A stretch of DNA of 64,000 nucleotides from JAIVGV01 sp036389335 (GTDB lineage: Bacteria; Acidobacteriota; Blastocatellia; Pyrinomonadales; Pyrinomonadaceae): positions 1 to 64,000 of the forward strand of contig DASVQC010000003.1 in NCBI GenBank assembly GCA_036389335.1, written 5' to 3'. Position 1 is the first letter of the stretch. Each line of letters begins with the position of its first letter. The notes below the pieces were generated by a model. The model worked only from the letters and a program-made list of their open reading frames with translations, was not told the origin of the DNA and did no database searches. Below are positions 1 through 7,094 of this stretch, piece by piece. The position numbers and the translations under genes are program-made.

Positions 1-24
1 GGCCGATCATGATCATGATCGGCC
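1..24. repeat. perfect 24-bp palindrome at window edge
   Basis: The first 24 bases are a perfect inverted repeat with no loop (GGCCGATCATGA and its reverse complement). It could be the remains of a terminator stem or a cruciform-forming site of the gene to the left, which lies outside the window. No T-tract follows on the + strand. The 100 bases after it are GC-rich and show no gene. Confidence 0.6.
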
Positions 25-130
25 CGCGCCGCGGCCCCGTCTCCGCGCCGCCGCCTTCCCAATTTGCCCGCCCCTCGCTCACCTCGCGCGCTGCCGGTGA
101 AGACCCGCCCCCGCCCGCCCCTCGCAGGTT

Positions 131-213
131 GTCAGCTCAAGACGGGAAGTGCCGTATAATCGCCCGGCGTCAAGGCGTTATACCGCACGGCGCGGTCTAA
201 TCAGTGTTATATG
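131..213 (+). repeat. 83-bp repeat copy A with attC-like core
   Basis: This block aligns by eye with 4317-4399 over its whole length, with scattered substitutions and short gaps. It contains an inverted repeat TTATACCGC (178-186) / GCGGTCTAA (192-200) with 8 of 9 pairs. Five bases further on is GTTATAT (206-212), which matches an integron R' core (consensus GTTRRRY) except for a T in the central purine run. The order stem, short spacer, GTT core is that of the right half of an attC site. The left (R'') core is not convincing here: GCCCGGC at 162-168 or GCTCAAG at 135-141. Confidence 0.55.
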
Positions 214-290
214 ATTTTTGGTGTAATTAATACAAAACATGGGCCTCTCAAAACGGACTGTTTTTGAGCGGCTTCCTCTTAAAACAAAAG

Positions 291-1178
291 ATGAAAAAAA
301 GACTTCTCATACTCTTTTCTATTTTGATCGCCCTTTTGATCGCCGGGTATTTGTCGTGGAACTACTTCACCAGTCCGACCGGGAGTCAAAAGGTGGCCTT
401 TACCCCGGCACACTCGCAGCACTTTACGAGCGGCAACTTAAATTACACCGTCTACCGGGCGGAAAACGGAGTGAGCGGCGACGTCATTTATCACTTGCAC
501 GGGAGAAACTTAGACGCCTCCGTTTGGAACGACGACACTTATTTCACCTCACAGGTACAAGCCTACTGGCAGAAATCATCGATTAAACCGCCGACCGTCG
601 TGGTCGTTTCATACGGGCCCGTCTGGCTGTTAACCCCGAAGAATTCTCAAGTAGAAAACGGGTTATTGGATGACTTCATCGCCCGCCTGCCGGAAATCGA
701 ATCGAAAGTAGGCAAGCCGGGCCGCAGAATATTGCTCGGCGAGTCGATGGGAGGATTAAACGTCCTGATATTAGGGCTGAGTCGCCCCGAGATGTTTTCC
801 AAGATCGCGTCTCTGTGCCCGGGGGTTTACCTTGAGTCCCCGTTCTCCGATTATTCCACCCTGAGGGCGGCCATGAAGCGTACGGGCGCCGATCCCAAAA
901 TAACATACGGGGTGACACAACTGGCGATGAAGTATGTTTCTAATAACGAAGAGTGGAACGCAATCAACCCGATTTCATTGATTGAGCGCGCAGACCAAAG
1001 CTACCCCGAGCTATACCTCTCCTGCGGCCTTTATGACAAATATGGAAACTTTGAAGGCACGGAGGCGCTGGCAAATCTTGCGATGAAAAGAGGAGTAAAG
1101 ACTACGTGGCACCCCATCTACGGCGGGCACTGCGCCGTAGACGTTGCCTCGCTGGCAGACTTCCTCTCCTCGAATTGA
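291..1178 (+). CDS. membrane-anchored or secreted alpha/beta-hydrolase (esterase)
   Basis: A 295-residue alpha/beta-hydrolase of the putative-esterase (esterase D-like) type. The N-terminus (about residues 2-22) is a basic then hydrophobic signal or anchor segment. A nucleophile elbow GESMGG has its Ser near residue 152. A late Asp (GLYDKYG) and a C-terminal His (YGGHCAVD) can complete the triad. Near residue 70 HLHGR resembles the oxyanion-hole strand of this family. It probably hydrolyses an ester outside the cytoplasm; the substrate is unknown. I chose ATG 291 because it starts directly at the basic signal sequence; a TTG at 264 is an alternative and neither has a clear Shine-Dalgarno. It is the only gene of putative cassette 1 and is AT-richer than its neighbours, which suggests transfer. 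Confidence 0.8.
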   Translation: MKKRLLILFSILIALLIAGYLSWNYFTSPTGSQKVAFTPAHSQHFTSGNLNYTVYRAENGVSGDVIYHLHGRNLDASVWNDDTYFTSQVQAYWQKSSIKPPTVVVVSYGPVWLLTPKNSQVENGLLDDFIARLPEIESKVGKPGRRILLGESMGGLNVLILGLSRPEMFSKIASLCPGVYLESPFSDYSTLRAAMKRTGADPKITYGVTQLAMKYVSNNEEWNAINPISLIERADQSYPELYLSCGLYDKYGNFEGTEALANLAMKRGVKTTWHPIYGGHCAVDVASLADFLSSN

Positions 1179-1304
1179 CGGCCGGGTGCTTGCCCACAGA
1201 AGGTTCGAGATTATCTTGCAAGGCTGCCTCAGCGTCGCAATTCATCCGGGTTTGAATGGTGAGCACTCTAGCCCCTCAAAAACGACGGTTAATAATAACG
1301 TCGC

Positions 1305-1335
1305 ATATAACAAATCATTGGACGCGGGGCGCAAT
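1305..1335 (+). other. attC-like left half (R''-L'') of cassette 1
   Basis: ATATAAC (1305-1311) is the exact reverse complement of the cassette-opening core at 206-212. It is followed by AAATC and ATTG(GA)CGC-GGG-GCGCAAT (1317-1335), a 7-bp stem with two unpaired bases on the left arm. Extra-helical bases on that arm are a hallmark of attC. No acceptable GTT core follows at the expected distance. GTTGACA at 1445-1451 lies 147 bp from R'', but the L'' and L' arms would not pair, so I treat that as a -35 box instead. Confidence 0.45.
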
Positions 1336-1445
1336 CAGCTACTCTCTTAAACTTTAGCAAGCCTGCGCCCGCGCCGACTCAACCGTCATGTCGCTTCCCC
1401 CACCTCAAGTAAGGAGAGCGCATTTCGGCGGCGGCTAAACAGTTG

Positions 1446-1474
1446 TTGACATGGCCGCCGGCCCTAGCATAAAA
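1446..1474 (+). promoter_or_regulatory. sigma-70-type promoter for the TPR gene
   Basis: A perfect -35 hexamer TTGACA (1446-1451) is followed after 17 bases by ATAAAA (1469-1474), a fair -10. The start codon of the TPR gene lies about 80 bases downstream at 1558. The rest of the 1336-1557 gap shows no gene. Confidence 0.45.
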
Positions 1475-1557
1475 CCACACTTGCCTTCGCGCCCGTCGCG
1501 CATGGAAACGCCCGACCGCCTTCTCGCCATTCTCCTTCCCCCGAAAAGAGAGAACCT

Positions 1558-3255
1558 ATGAAACCCAATCTTCTCATCGCCGCATCATTAACCGCGGCCC
1601 TTCTCGCGGCCTTTCCTTATCACACGGCCCTCGCCGGAGCGCAGGAGACACACCAGCACCAACACGACCCTTCGGAAAAGATCGGGCGGGTCAACTTCAC
1701 CGTCTCCTGCGCCCCCGCCGCCCGAAGACAATTTAATCGCGCGGTCGCATGGCTCCACTCTTTCGAGTACGAAGAGGCTGAAAAGGCGTTCAACGAAGTC
1801 GCCGTCGCCGATCCGCGGTGCGGCATGGCTTACTGGGGCATCGCGATGAGCAACTACCACCAGCTCTGGGCGCCGCCGACCGAGGCAGAGTTGCAGAAGG
1901 GATCGAGCGCCGTCGAAAAGGCGAAGGGCGTGGGCGCACGCACCGGGCGCGAGCGAGATTACATCGCGGCGCTGGAGGTTTTTTACAAAGACGCCGACAG
2001 GCTCGATCACCGGGCGCGCACGTTCGCTTACAGTGAAGCGATGGGGCGGCTCTACCGGCGCTACCCGTCAGACCGCGAGGCCGGCGTCTTCTACGCCCTG
2101 ACACTCGTCTCGACGGGGATGATGTCGAACGACAAGAGCTACGCCAACGAAAAGAAGGCGGCGCAGATTTTGAATCGCGTTCTGGCGCGCGAGCCGCAGC
2201 ACCCGGGGGTCACACACTACCTCATACACAGCTACGACTACCCGGCGCTCGCGCACCTGGCGCTCCCAGCCGCGCGAGGCTACGCGAAGATCGCGCCCGC
2301 GTCGGCCCACGCGCAGCACATGCCTTCGCACATCTTCACGCGGCTCGGTCTGTGGCAGGAGGGGATACAATCGAACCTCAATGCCGAGGCGTCGGCGAAG
2401 TCGTTCGCCGTGAGGAACCATCTGTCGGGCGCGTGGGACGAGCAGTTTCACGCGATGGACTACCTTGAATACGCCTACCTGCAAGGCGCGCAGGACGGGC
2501 GTGCGCGGGGCGTGCTCGACGAGTTGAATAAAATTCAGAAGGCCGAGCCGGAGACTTTCAAGGTGGCCTACGCCTTCACGGCTATCCCCGCGCGCTTCGC
2601 GCTCGAACGGCGGCGGTGGGATGAGGCGGCAAAATTGACGTTGCCCCCAGACAGTTTGGGGGCGTTCCCATGGCAGCGCTTCCCGTGGGCCGAAGCCAAC
2701 ATACACTTCGCGCGCGCGGTCGGGGCCGCGCGCACCAATGATGCGGCGTCGGCGCGTCATGATGTCGAGAAACTGGCCGCCATCCGGCAGGCGCTCGGCG
2801 AGGTCAAAGGCGGTTATGATTGGGCCAAGCAGGTCGAGATCGAGCGTCAGGTCGCGTCCGCGTGGCTGGCGCACGCCGAAGGCAGGGACGAAGAGTCGCT
2901 CCGGCTGATGCGCGCGGCGGCGGAGCTGGACGACGCCACTGAGAAACATCCCGTGACGCCGGGGGCGATTCTCCCGGCGCGCGAGCAACTCGGCGAGCTG
3001 CTGCTGGAGCTGAAGCAACCGTCGGCGGCCTTGCAGGAGTTCGAGACCTCGCTCCGCAGTACGCCCAACCGGTTCAACGGGCTTTACGGCGCGGCGCGTG
3101 CGGCCCGGCTCGCGGCAGATCGGAAGAGGGCGCAGACTTACTACGGGAAGCTCTTGGAGCTGTGCCGCCAAGCCGATGGCGTCAGGCCCGAGATCGGGGA
3201 GGCGAAGGCGTTCCTCGCCGGCTTAAACGCGAAAGACTCCGCGAGCACGAAATAG
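1558..3255 (+). CDS. secreted TPR-repeat protein
   Basis: A 565-residue protein with a Sec signal peptide (hydrophobic run about residues 5-26, likely cut after ALAGA) and a His-rich stretch right after it (THQHQHD). The body is all-helical with tetratricopeptide-like pairs, for example AVAWLHSFEYEEAEKAF near residue 63, a later segment around HMPSHIFTRLGLW near 255, and a C-terminal set near residues 440-540. Such proteins are common in Acidobacteriota-type genomes, and the molecular role is unknown. It begins 84 bases after a good -35 box. Its TAG stop (3253-3255) is in the same frame as the serine hydrolase that follows 39 bases later, so a single stop separates the two reading frames. Confidence 0.8.
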   Translation: MKPNLLIAASLTAALLAAFPYHTALAGAQETHQHQHDPSEKIGRVNFTVSCAPAARRQFNRAVAWLHSFEYEEAEKAFNEVAVADPRCGMAYWGIAMSNYHQLWAPPTEAELQKGSSAVEKAKGVGARTGRERDYIAALEVFYKDADRLDHRARTFAYSEAMGRLYRRYPSDREAGVFYALTLVSTGMMSNDKSYANEKKAAQILNRVLAREPQHPGVTHYLIHSYDYPALAHLALPAARGYAKIAPASAHAQHMPSHIFTRLGLWQEGIQSNLNAEASAKSFAVRNHLSGAWDEQFHAMDYLEYAYLQGAQDGRARGVLDELNKIQKAEPETFKVAYAFTAIPARFALERRRWDEAAKLTLPPDSLGAFPWQRFPWAEANIHFARAVGAARTNDAASARHDVEKLAAIRQALGEVKGGYDWAKQVEIERQVASAWLAHAEGRDEESLRLMRAAAELDDATEKHPVTPGAILPAREQLGELLLELKQPSAALQEFETSLRSTPNRFNGLYGAARAARLAADRKRAQTYYGKLLELCRQADGVRPEIGEAKAFLAGLNAKDSASTK

Positions 3256-3294
3256 ATTCTTCCCGGCACCGGCGGACGCGACACGACGCCCGGG

Positions 3295-4263
3295 TTGACC
3301 GCCGCCGACGTTTTTTCCGGGGTCGTGCTGCTCGCCAAAGACGGGAGAGTCCTCTTCGACAAAGCCTACGGGGAGGCCGACAAGGATTTCGGCGTCCCCA
3401 ACCGGACGGACACCAAATTCGGCCTGGCCTCCCTCAACAAAATGTTCACGAGCGTGGCCGTCGCGCAACTGGTCGGGCAGGGCAGGCTCTCTTACGAGGA
3501 CGCGCTCTCCAAATTCATGCCCGAGTTTCCCAGCCGGGAGGCGGCGGGGAAGATCAAGATCAAACACCTGCTGACGCACACTTCCGGGTTAGGCGACTAC
3601 TCCGTCAGGGCGTCGCGCGAGGGGGCGCGCACGGTCGACGAATTTCTGAAGCTGGCTAAGGACGATAAGCTCGCCTTCGGGCCGGGCACGGATCAGGCTT
3701 ACAGCAACACGGCCTTTATCGTGCTCGGCAAGGTCATCGAGAAAGTGACCGGGCAGAGCTACTACGACTACGTGCGGAGGAACGTCTATCAGCGGGCCGG
3801 GATGATTAACACCGACGCTTACGATCTGGACTTGGTCAACAAAAATCTGGCCGTCGGCTATGAGAAGGGGTACAGCGATGCCGGCGTCGTCTTCCGCAAC
3901 AACACCTGTGAGGTGGGTTACGGCGGCCCGGCGGGCGGCGGGTTTTCGACCGCCGAAGACTTGCTGCGGTTCACCGTCGCCCTGCGCGCGGGCAAGCTGG
4001 TCGGGAGGAACTACGTGCAGACCATACTCTCGCCCAAGCCGGAGCTGAAGTCGCCGACCTACGGCTACGGCTTCAACATTCTTAACGGGATCGCCGGGCA
4101 TAGCGGCGGCGACACGGGCGTCAACACGAACCTGGAGATGTTCCTCGACGACGGCTACACCATCGTCGTGCTGTCGAATTACGGCGGCGCGATGCGGCAG
4201 GTCAACACTAAAATGCGAGAGTTGCTGCTGGCCGGGAAATCAGCGCCGCCGGGCACGCGCTGA
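3295..4263 (+). CDS. class C beta-lactamase-like serine hydrolase, N-terminally short
   Basis: A serine hydrolase of the beta-lactamase/D-Ala-D-Ala peptidase family. It shows the SxxK nucleophile as SLNK (near residue 46), the YxN motif as YSN (near 138), and an HSGG box near residue 270 that replaces KTG. Family members normally have a signal peptide and some 30 or more residues before the strand corresponding to DVFSGVVL. Here the reading frame opens with TTG directly at that strand, so the export signal and first secondary elements are missing. The frame is open back to the TAG of the TPR gene. It is either a 5'-truncated remnant or was once fused to, or is read through from, the upstream gene. 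Conserved catalytic motifs suggest the truncation is recent. Confidence 0.7.
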   Translation: MTAADVFSGVVLLAKDGRVLFDKAYGEADKDFGVPNRTDTKFGLASLNKMFTSVAVAQLVGQGRLSYEDALSKFMPEFPSREAAGKIKIKHLLTHTSGLGDYSVRASREGARTVDEFLKLAKDDKLAFGPGTDQAYSNTAFIVLGKVIEKVTGQSYYDYVRRNVYQRAGMINTDAYDLDLVNKNLAVGYEKGYSDAGVVFRNNTCEVGYGGPAGGGFSTAEDLLRFTVALRAGKLVGRNYVQTILSPKPELKSPTYGYGFNILNGIAGHSGGDTGVNTNLEMFLDDGYTIVVLSNYGGAMRQVNTKMRELLLAGKSAPPGTR

Positions 4264-4316
4264 GGCGCTGTTACTCTTCAGTCCTCGAAGCCCTCCCCGC
4301 CGAGTTCCCGCGCGCC

Positions 4317-4399
4317 GTGAGCCCAGTACGGGAAGTGCGGTATCATCGCCCAATGTGAAGGAATTAGGCCACGCGGCGCGGCCTAATTGTAGTTATGTG
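4317..4399 (+). repeat. 83-bp repeat copy B, attC-like
   Basis: This is the second copy of the block at 131-213. It contains a perfect 9-bp stem AATTAGGCC (4362-4370) / GGCCTAATT (4380-4388) and, three bases later, the core GTTATGT (4392-4398). GCCCAAT at 4348-4354 fits RYYYAAC except for the last base and could be R''. The layout R''-L''-loop-L'-R' spans 51 bp, a little short for attC. It lies at the left border of putative cassette 2. Confidence 0.55.
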
Positions 4400-4422
4400 C
4401 CAAAGAGTTAGGAGGAATTGAA

Positions 4423-4671
4423 ATGAACGAAAGGCGCACTTATGAAGTTGTTAGGAATAAAGTTGCTGAACTTTGCGAACTTCCTGTTGAGAAAGTGCAT
4501 GGCAACTCTAATTTTTTTGACTTAGGCTTTCATTCACTATTAGCCGTACAGTTTGTAGCTGAAATAGAGCGCGAGCTAAATATTAGACTCAGCTTGGTTG
4601 ATGTTTTCGTTTATCCCTCAGTTACTGGAATTGTAGAATCCATTGAAAAGAAACAAGCATCTGAAAAATGA
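4423..4671 (+). CDS. free-standing carrier protein (PP-binding domain)
   Basis: An 82-residue single-domain acyl or peptidyl carrier protein. The attachment motif is DLGFHSLLAVQ, in which the Ser (residue 38) would carry 4'-phosphopantetheine; the DLGxHSLL form resembles peptidyl carrier domains of NRPSs rather than fatty-acid ACP (DSL). The following helix (LNIRLSLVDVFVYPSV) also fits this family. A strong Shine-Dalgarno (AGGAGG, 4411-4416) precedes ATG 4423. Its stop overlaps the next start (ATGA, 4668-4671). No adenylation, condensation or phosphopantetheinyl transferase gene is nearby, so it must act with enzymes encoded elsewhere. Confidence 0.85.
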   Translation: MNERRTYEVVRNKVAELCELPVEKVHGNSNFFDLGFHSLLAVQFVAEIERELNIRLSLVDVFVYPSVTGIVESIEKKQASEK

Positions 4672-5237
4672 ACAGCTATATACTGCCTCTCATATCGGTC
4701 ATTGTAGGAACGTTTTTAGGTCTTCTCACAAGTTTATTAACGTCCTCTGTGCGTCAGCGACAAGACGTGACATTACGGCTGCTTGATCAGTATTTTCAAG
4801 TTAGGAGGGAACTTGTTGATGCTATAACGGATCTAGCAAACATGAATATTCGGGATCAGTTGGATTTAGATCAGCGTGCTGAATATCGTTATCTAGTATC
4901 TAAGCTCTTTTATAAGCATTATGACTTTTTACCCAAAGAAGTTTTAGAGGCCATGACTCTCCTGTACGTCTGTTTAAATAGCTCTAATAGCGGTTTGTTT
5001 ACCATCAGAGGTAAAGGGATTTTACCAATGAGGGATGAGGAGGTGATTCCATTTATTGAATCCTGTTCCTTATACGATAATACAAAGTATATAGCCCCCT
5101 TAGCCCTCAAGAGCGACAACCCCGCGATCAGAGGTAATCAAGCTCTAATTCTTCATGCGCGAAACGTTCTTTATAAACTTAACAAATATGCTTCGATTGG
5201 AGACCTCTTAAGAATGACTAAGAAATTAAAAAAGTAA
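4668..5237 (+). CDS. membrane-anchored protein of unknown function
   Basis: A 189-residue protein with one N-terminal transmembrane helix (about residues 4-27) followed by a soluble, mostly helical region with no motif I recognise. The topology suggests a small inner-membrane protein with a cytoplasmic or periplasmic helical domain. It starts within the stop codon of the carrier-protein gene (ATGA overlap), so the two are translationally coupled and likely work together, for example by tethering the carrier to the membrane; that is inference. Codon use is AT-rich like its partner and unlike the chromosome. Confidence 0.7.
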   Translation: MNSYILPLISVIVGTFLGLLTSLLTSSVRQRQDVTLRLLDQYFQVRRELVDAITDLANMNIRDQLDLDQRAEYRYLVSKLFYKHYDFLPKEVLEAMTLLYVCLNSSNSGLFTIRGKGILPMRDEEVIPFIESCSLYDNTKYIAPLALKSDNPAIRGNQALILHARNVLYKLNKYASIGDLLRMTKKLKK

Positions 5238-5270
5238 GAGAATATAGATAATTCATGAGCAGCAAAAGGC

Positions 5271-5379
5271 ACATAACAACTCATTCAACCGGGGGCTTCG
5301 ACGGGCGGCTTTTCATCTATCTACCTTCGATGTATCTTGTGTGGCGCTCACTCAGCGCCGGTTAATTCGGGCGTCAGGC
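5271..5379 (+). other. attC-like recombination site at the end of cassette 2
   Basis: The order is R'' ACATAAC (5271-5277), spacer AACTC, L'' ATTCAACCGG (5283-5292), a central region of about 65 bases with its own 6-bp hairpin (5343-5359), L' CCGGTTAAT (5358-5366), spacer, and R' GTCAGGC (5373-5379). L'' and L' pair completely if one C in L'' stays unpaired, which is the extra-helical base that orients attC folding. The total of 109 bp lies within the usual attC range. R' departs from GTTRRRY by one base (GTC for GTT), so the site may be inactive. Confidence 0.65.
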
Positions 5380-5414
5380 GGCTCCGGCCACGAGGGAAAC
5401 TGAAGGTGTAAGCC

Positions 5415-6029
5415 ATGAAACAACTTCTTGCCATCACGCTATTAATAATCGGAGTGCCCGCCGTCTCGGCTCAGAAGGGCGGCCCCGACAAACCAATTTG
5501 CAGTCTCACCTTGGCGCAGTTCCCGGGGATAGGCGATCTCAGGCTGGGGCTGACCGCGGAGCAAGTGCTCGCACTTTTCCCCGGCAGCAAAGAAGACCCG
5601 GAAGTCCGCGCCAGCCTGTCCAGACCGGCCACCGCGCTCGGGGCGTCCAGCCTTACCATCAGGCCGAGCAGGTATCGGTCAAAGGAGAGGTTCGCCGGGG
5701 TCAGTCAAATCATGTTTTCCTTCCTCGACGGTCGCGTCTCCACTTTTTCCATCGGCTACGACGGCCCCGAATGGCCGCACGTCGATAAATTTGTGGCTAA
5801 GGTCGCCGAGGGGACGAACCTCCCGCCGGCGGAGGCGTGGGAGGCGTACGCCGGGATGGAGACTCAATTAAAGGTTCTCAAGTGTTCGGGCTTCGAGATT
5901 CGCGTCTTCGCCGGCGGCGAGGGCGGCAATCTCAATTACGTTTTGATGAGTGATTTAGTGGCGGCGCGGACATTGAAGGAGCGTAGGGCTAAGGCCCGAG
6001 AGAATGCGAGGCCGGAGCCTAAGCCATGA
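5415..6029 (+). CDS. secreted protein of unknown function
   Basis: A 204-residue protein with a clear Sec signal peptide (residues 1-19, probable cut after VSA-Q). The mature part has two cysteines (in PICSL and LKCSG) that could form a disulphide, and a C-terminal basic, proline-rich tail. I recognise no family. It follows the R' core of the attC-like site at 5373-5379 and could be a third cassette gene. GTCTGAC at 6039-6045, just after its stop, is complementary to that core allowing one G-T pair. Its GC content is higher than in cassettes 1 and 2, so this is uncertain. It converges with argB. Confidence 0.65.
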   Translation: MKQLLAITLLIIGVPAVSAQKGGPDKPICSLTLAQFPGIGDLRLGLTAEQVLALFPGSKEDPEVRASLSRPATALGASSLTIRPSRYRSKERFAGVSQIMFSFLDGRVSTFSIGYDGPEWPHVDKFVAKVAEGTNLPPAEAWEAYAGMETQLKVLKCSGFEIRVFAGGEGGNLNYVLMSDLVAARTLKERRAKARENARPEPKP

Positions 6030-6084
6030 ACGCCGAAGGTCTGACGCGCCGGTCGATGCCGGTCATGAAGGCGCGCCGCCTCTT

Positions 6085-6972
6085 TCACGCGACGATCATC
6101 GTGCCCGTCCCTTCGTCGGTGAAGACTTCGGAGAGGAGCGCGTTGCGCGCGCCGCCGTCGATGATGTGCGCGCTGCGGACGCCGCGGCGCAGCAGGTCTG
6201 TGATCGCCTGAAGCTTCGGGATCATGCCGCCCGTCGCCACGCCTTCGGAGATGAGCCGCTCGACGTCGGCGACGGCGAGGCGGGAGAGCTTGGACGCGGC
6301 GTCGCCGGGCCGCAGGTAGATCCCGTCCACGTCCGAGAGCATGATCAGCTTCTCGGCCCGTAACCTGACGGCGATCTCGGCGGCGATGGTGTCGGCGTTG
6401 ATGTTGAAGACGCGCCCCTCGGCGTCCGCGCCGAGCGAGGAGACGACGGGCAGGTAGTCCTGATCGAGCAGCACTTGCAGCAGGCGGTCGTCGATTTCGA
6501 GGATGTCTCCGACGTGCCCGAAGTCCACGCGCTCGCGCTCGCCCGTCTCGCGGTTGACGATCTCTTTGGGCGGGCGGCGCTCGGCGTGGATGATGTTGCC
6601 GTCCACGCCCGAGAGGCCGACGGCGTGCGCGCCGCACTGCCTGAGCGCCGCGAGGATGTCGGTGTTGATCTTCCCGGCGAAGAGCATCTTCGCCATGTCG
6701 AGCGTGGCGTCGTCGGTGACGCGCCGCCCGTCGATGATCGTCTGCTCGACGCCCATCTGCACCGCCAGCTCCGACAACTGCTTGCCCCCGCCGTGCACGA
6801 CGCAGACCCGTATGCCGACCTGATGCAGGAGCGCCAGCTCTTCGGCGAGCGAGACGAGGTTCTCCCGCCCCTCCGTCACCTTCCCCGACAGCTTGACGAC
6901 GAAGGTCTTGCCCTTGAAGCGCCGCGTGTACGGCAGCGCCTCGCGCAGCAGATCGAGTCGCGCCTGATTCAT
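6085..6972 (-). CDS. argB: acetylglutamate (or succinylglutamate) kinase
   Basis: Amino-acid kinase family enzyme of 295 residues that phosphorylates the gamma-carboxyl of N-acylglutamate, the second step of arginine synthesis. Visible motifs are the N-terminal VVKLSG nucleotide loop, VVHGGGKQ for acyl-amino acid binding, and the C-terminal GGMIPKLQA, where Lys contacts ATP. Length is normal. I use ATG 6972 because an AGGAGG lies four bases upstream; a TTG one codon earlier would be too close to it. It is the last gene of the leftward arg cluster, about 100 bases after argF' and separated from it by a palindromic repeat. Given the unusual transcarbamylase next door, the substrate could be the N-succinyl form. 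Confidence 0.93.
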   Translation of the reverse strand: MNQARLDLLREALPYTRRFKGKTFVVKLSGKVTEGRENLVSLAEELALLHQVGIRVCVVHGGGKQLSELAVQMGVEQTIIDGRRVTDDATLDMAKMLFAGKINTDILAALRQCGAHAVGLSGVDGNIIHAERRPPKEIVNRETGERERVDFGHVGDILEIDDRLLQVLLDQDYLPVVSSLGADAEGRVFNINADTIAAEIAVRLRAEKLIMLSDVDGIYLRPGDAASKLSRLAVADVERLISEGVATGGMIPKLQAITDLLRRGVRSAHIIDGGARNALLSEVFTDEGTGTMIVA

Positions 6973-6983
6973 CAACCCTCCTG

Positions 6984-7094
6984 CGTGACGGGTGACGAGT
7001 GACAGGTGACAAGTAAAACCTTGTAGTTGTCTTGCCTGTCACCTGTCACTTGTCACCCGTCACGACTTTTACTTACTACCCGTCACCTGTCACC
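6984..7094. repeat. palindrome of GGTGACR/TGTCACC words
   Basis: The left arm (6984-7013) is made of GTGAC words repeated every 7-9 bases. The right arm (7031-7064) is its reverse complement except for one substitution and a 4-base indel. A third block (7079-7094) repeats the right-arm words and supplies the last codons of argF'. It would form a stem of about 30 bp between argF' and argB and could attenuate or stabilise the mRNA. Confidence 0.8.

Larger units (their letters stand above)
206..1335 (+). mobile_element. putative integron gene cassette 1
   Basis: The segment begins at the core GTTATAT (206-212) and ends near ATATAAC (1305-1311), the exact reverse complement. This is expected of a cassette, because its first bases derive from the R' core of the same circular molecule whose R'' lies at its 3' end. 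The 3' core continues AACAAATCATTG, close to the classical attC start TAACAATTCATT. The segment encodes one gene in the sense direction and is visibly AT-richer than the flanking chromosome. The right half of its own attC (L', R') is degenerate or lost. The cassette call is inference from these features; there is no integrase in the window. Confidence 0.55.
4392..5373 (+). mobile_element. putative integron gene cassette 2
   Basis: It opens at GTTATGT (4392-4398) and closes at ACATAAC (5271-5277), the exact reverse complement, followed by a complete attC-like structure. It contains two tightly coupled sense-strand genes and is far AT-richer than the rest of the window. The promoter-poor layout and short leader fit a cassette. 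Together with cassette 1 and the 83-bp repeats it suggests a small cluster of attC sites without an integrase. Confidence 0.6.

Noticed and set aside
1445..1451. GTTGACA as the R' core of cassette 1
   Set aside because: The stem arms L'' and L' would not pair, and the sequence is better explained as a -35 box.
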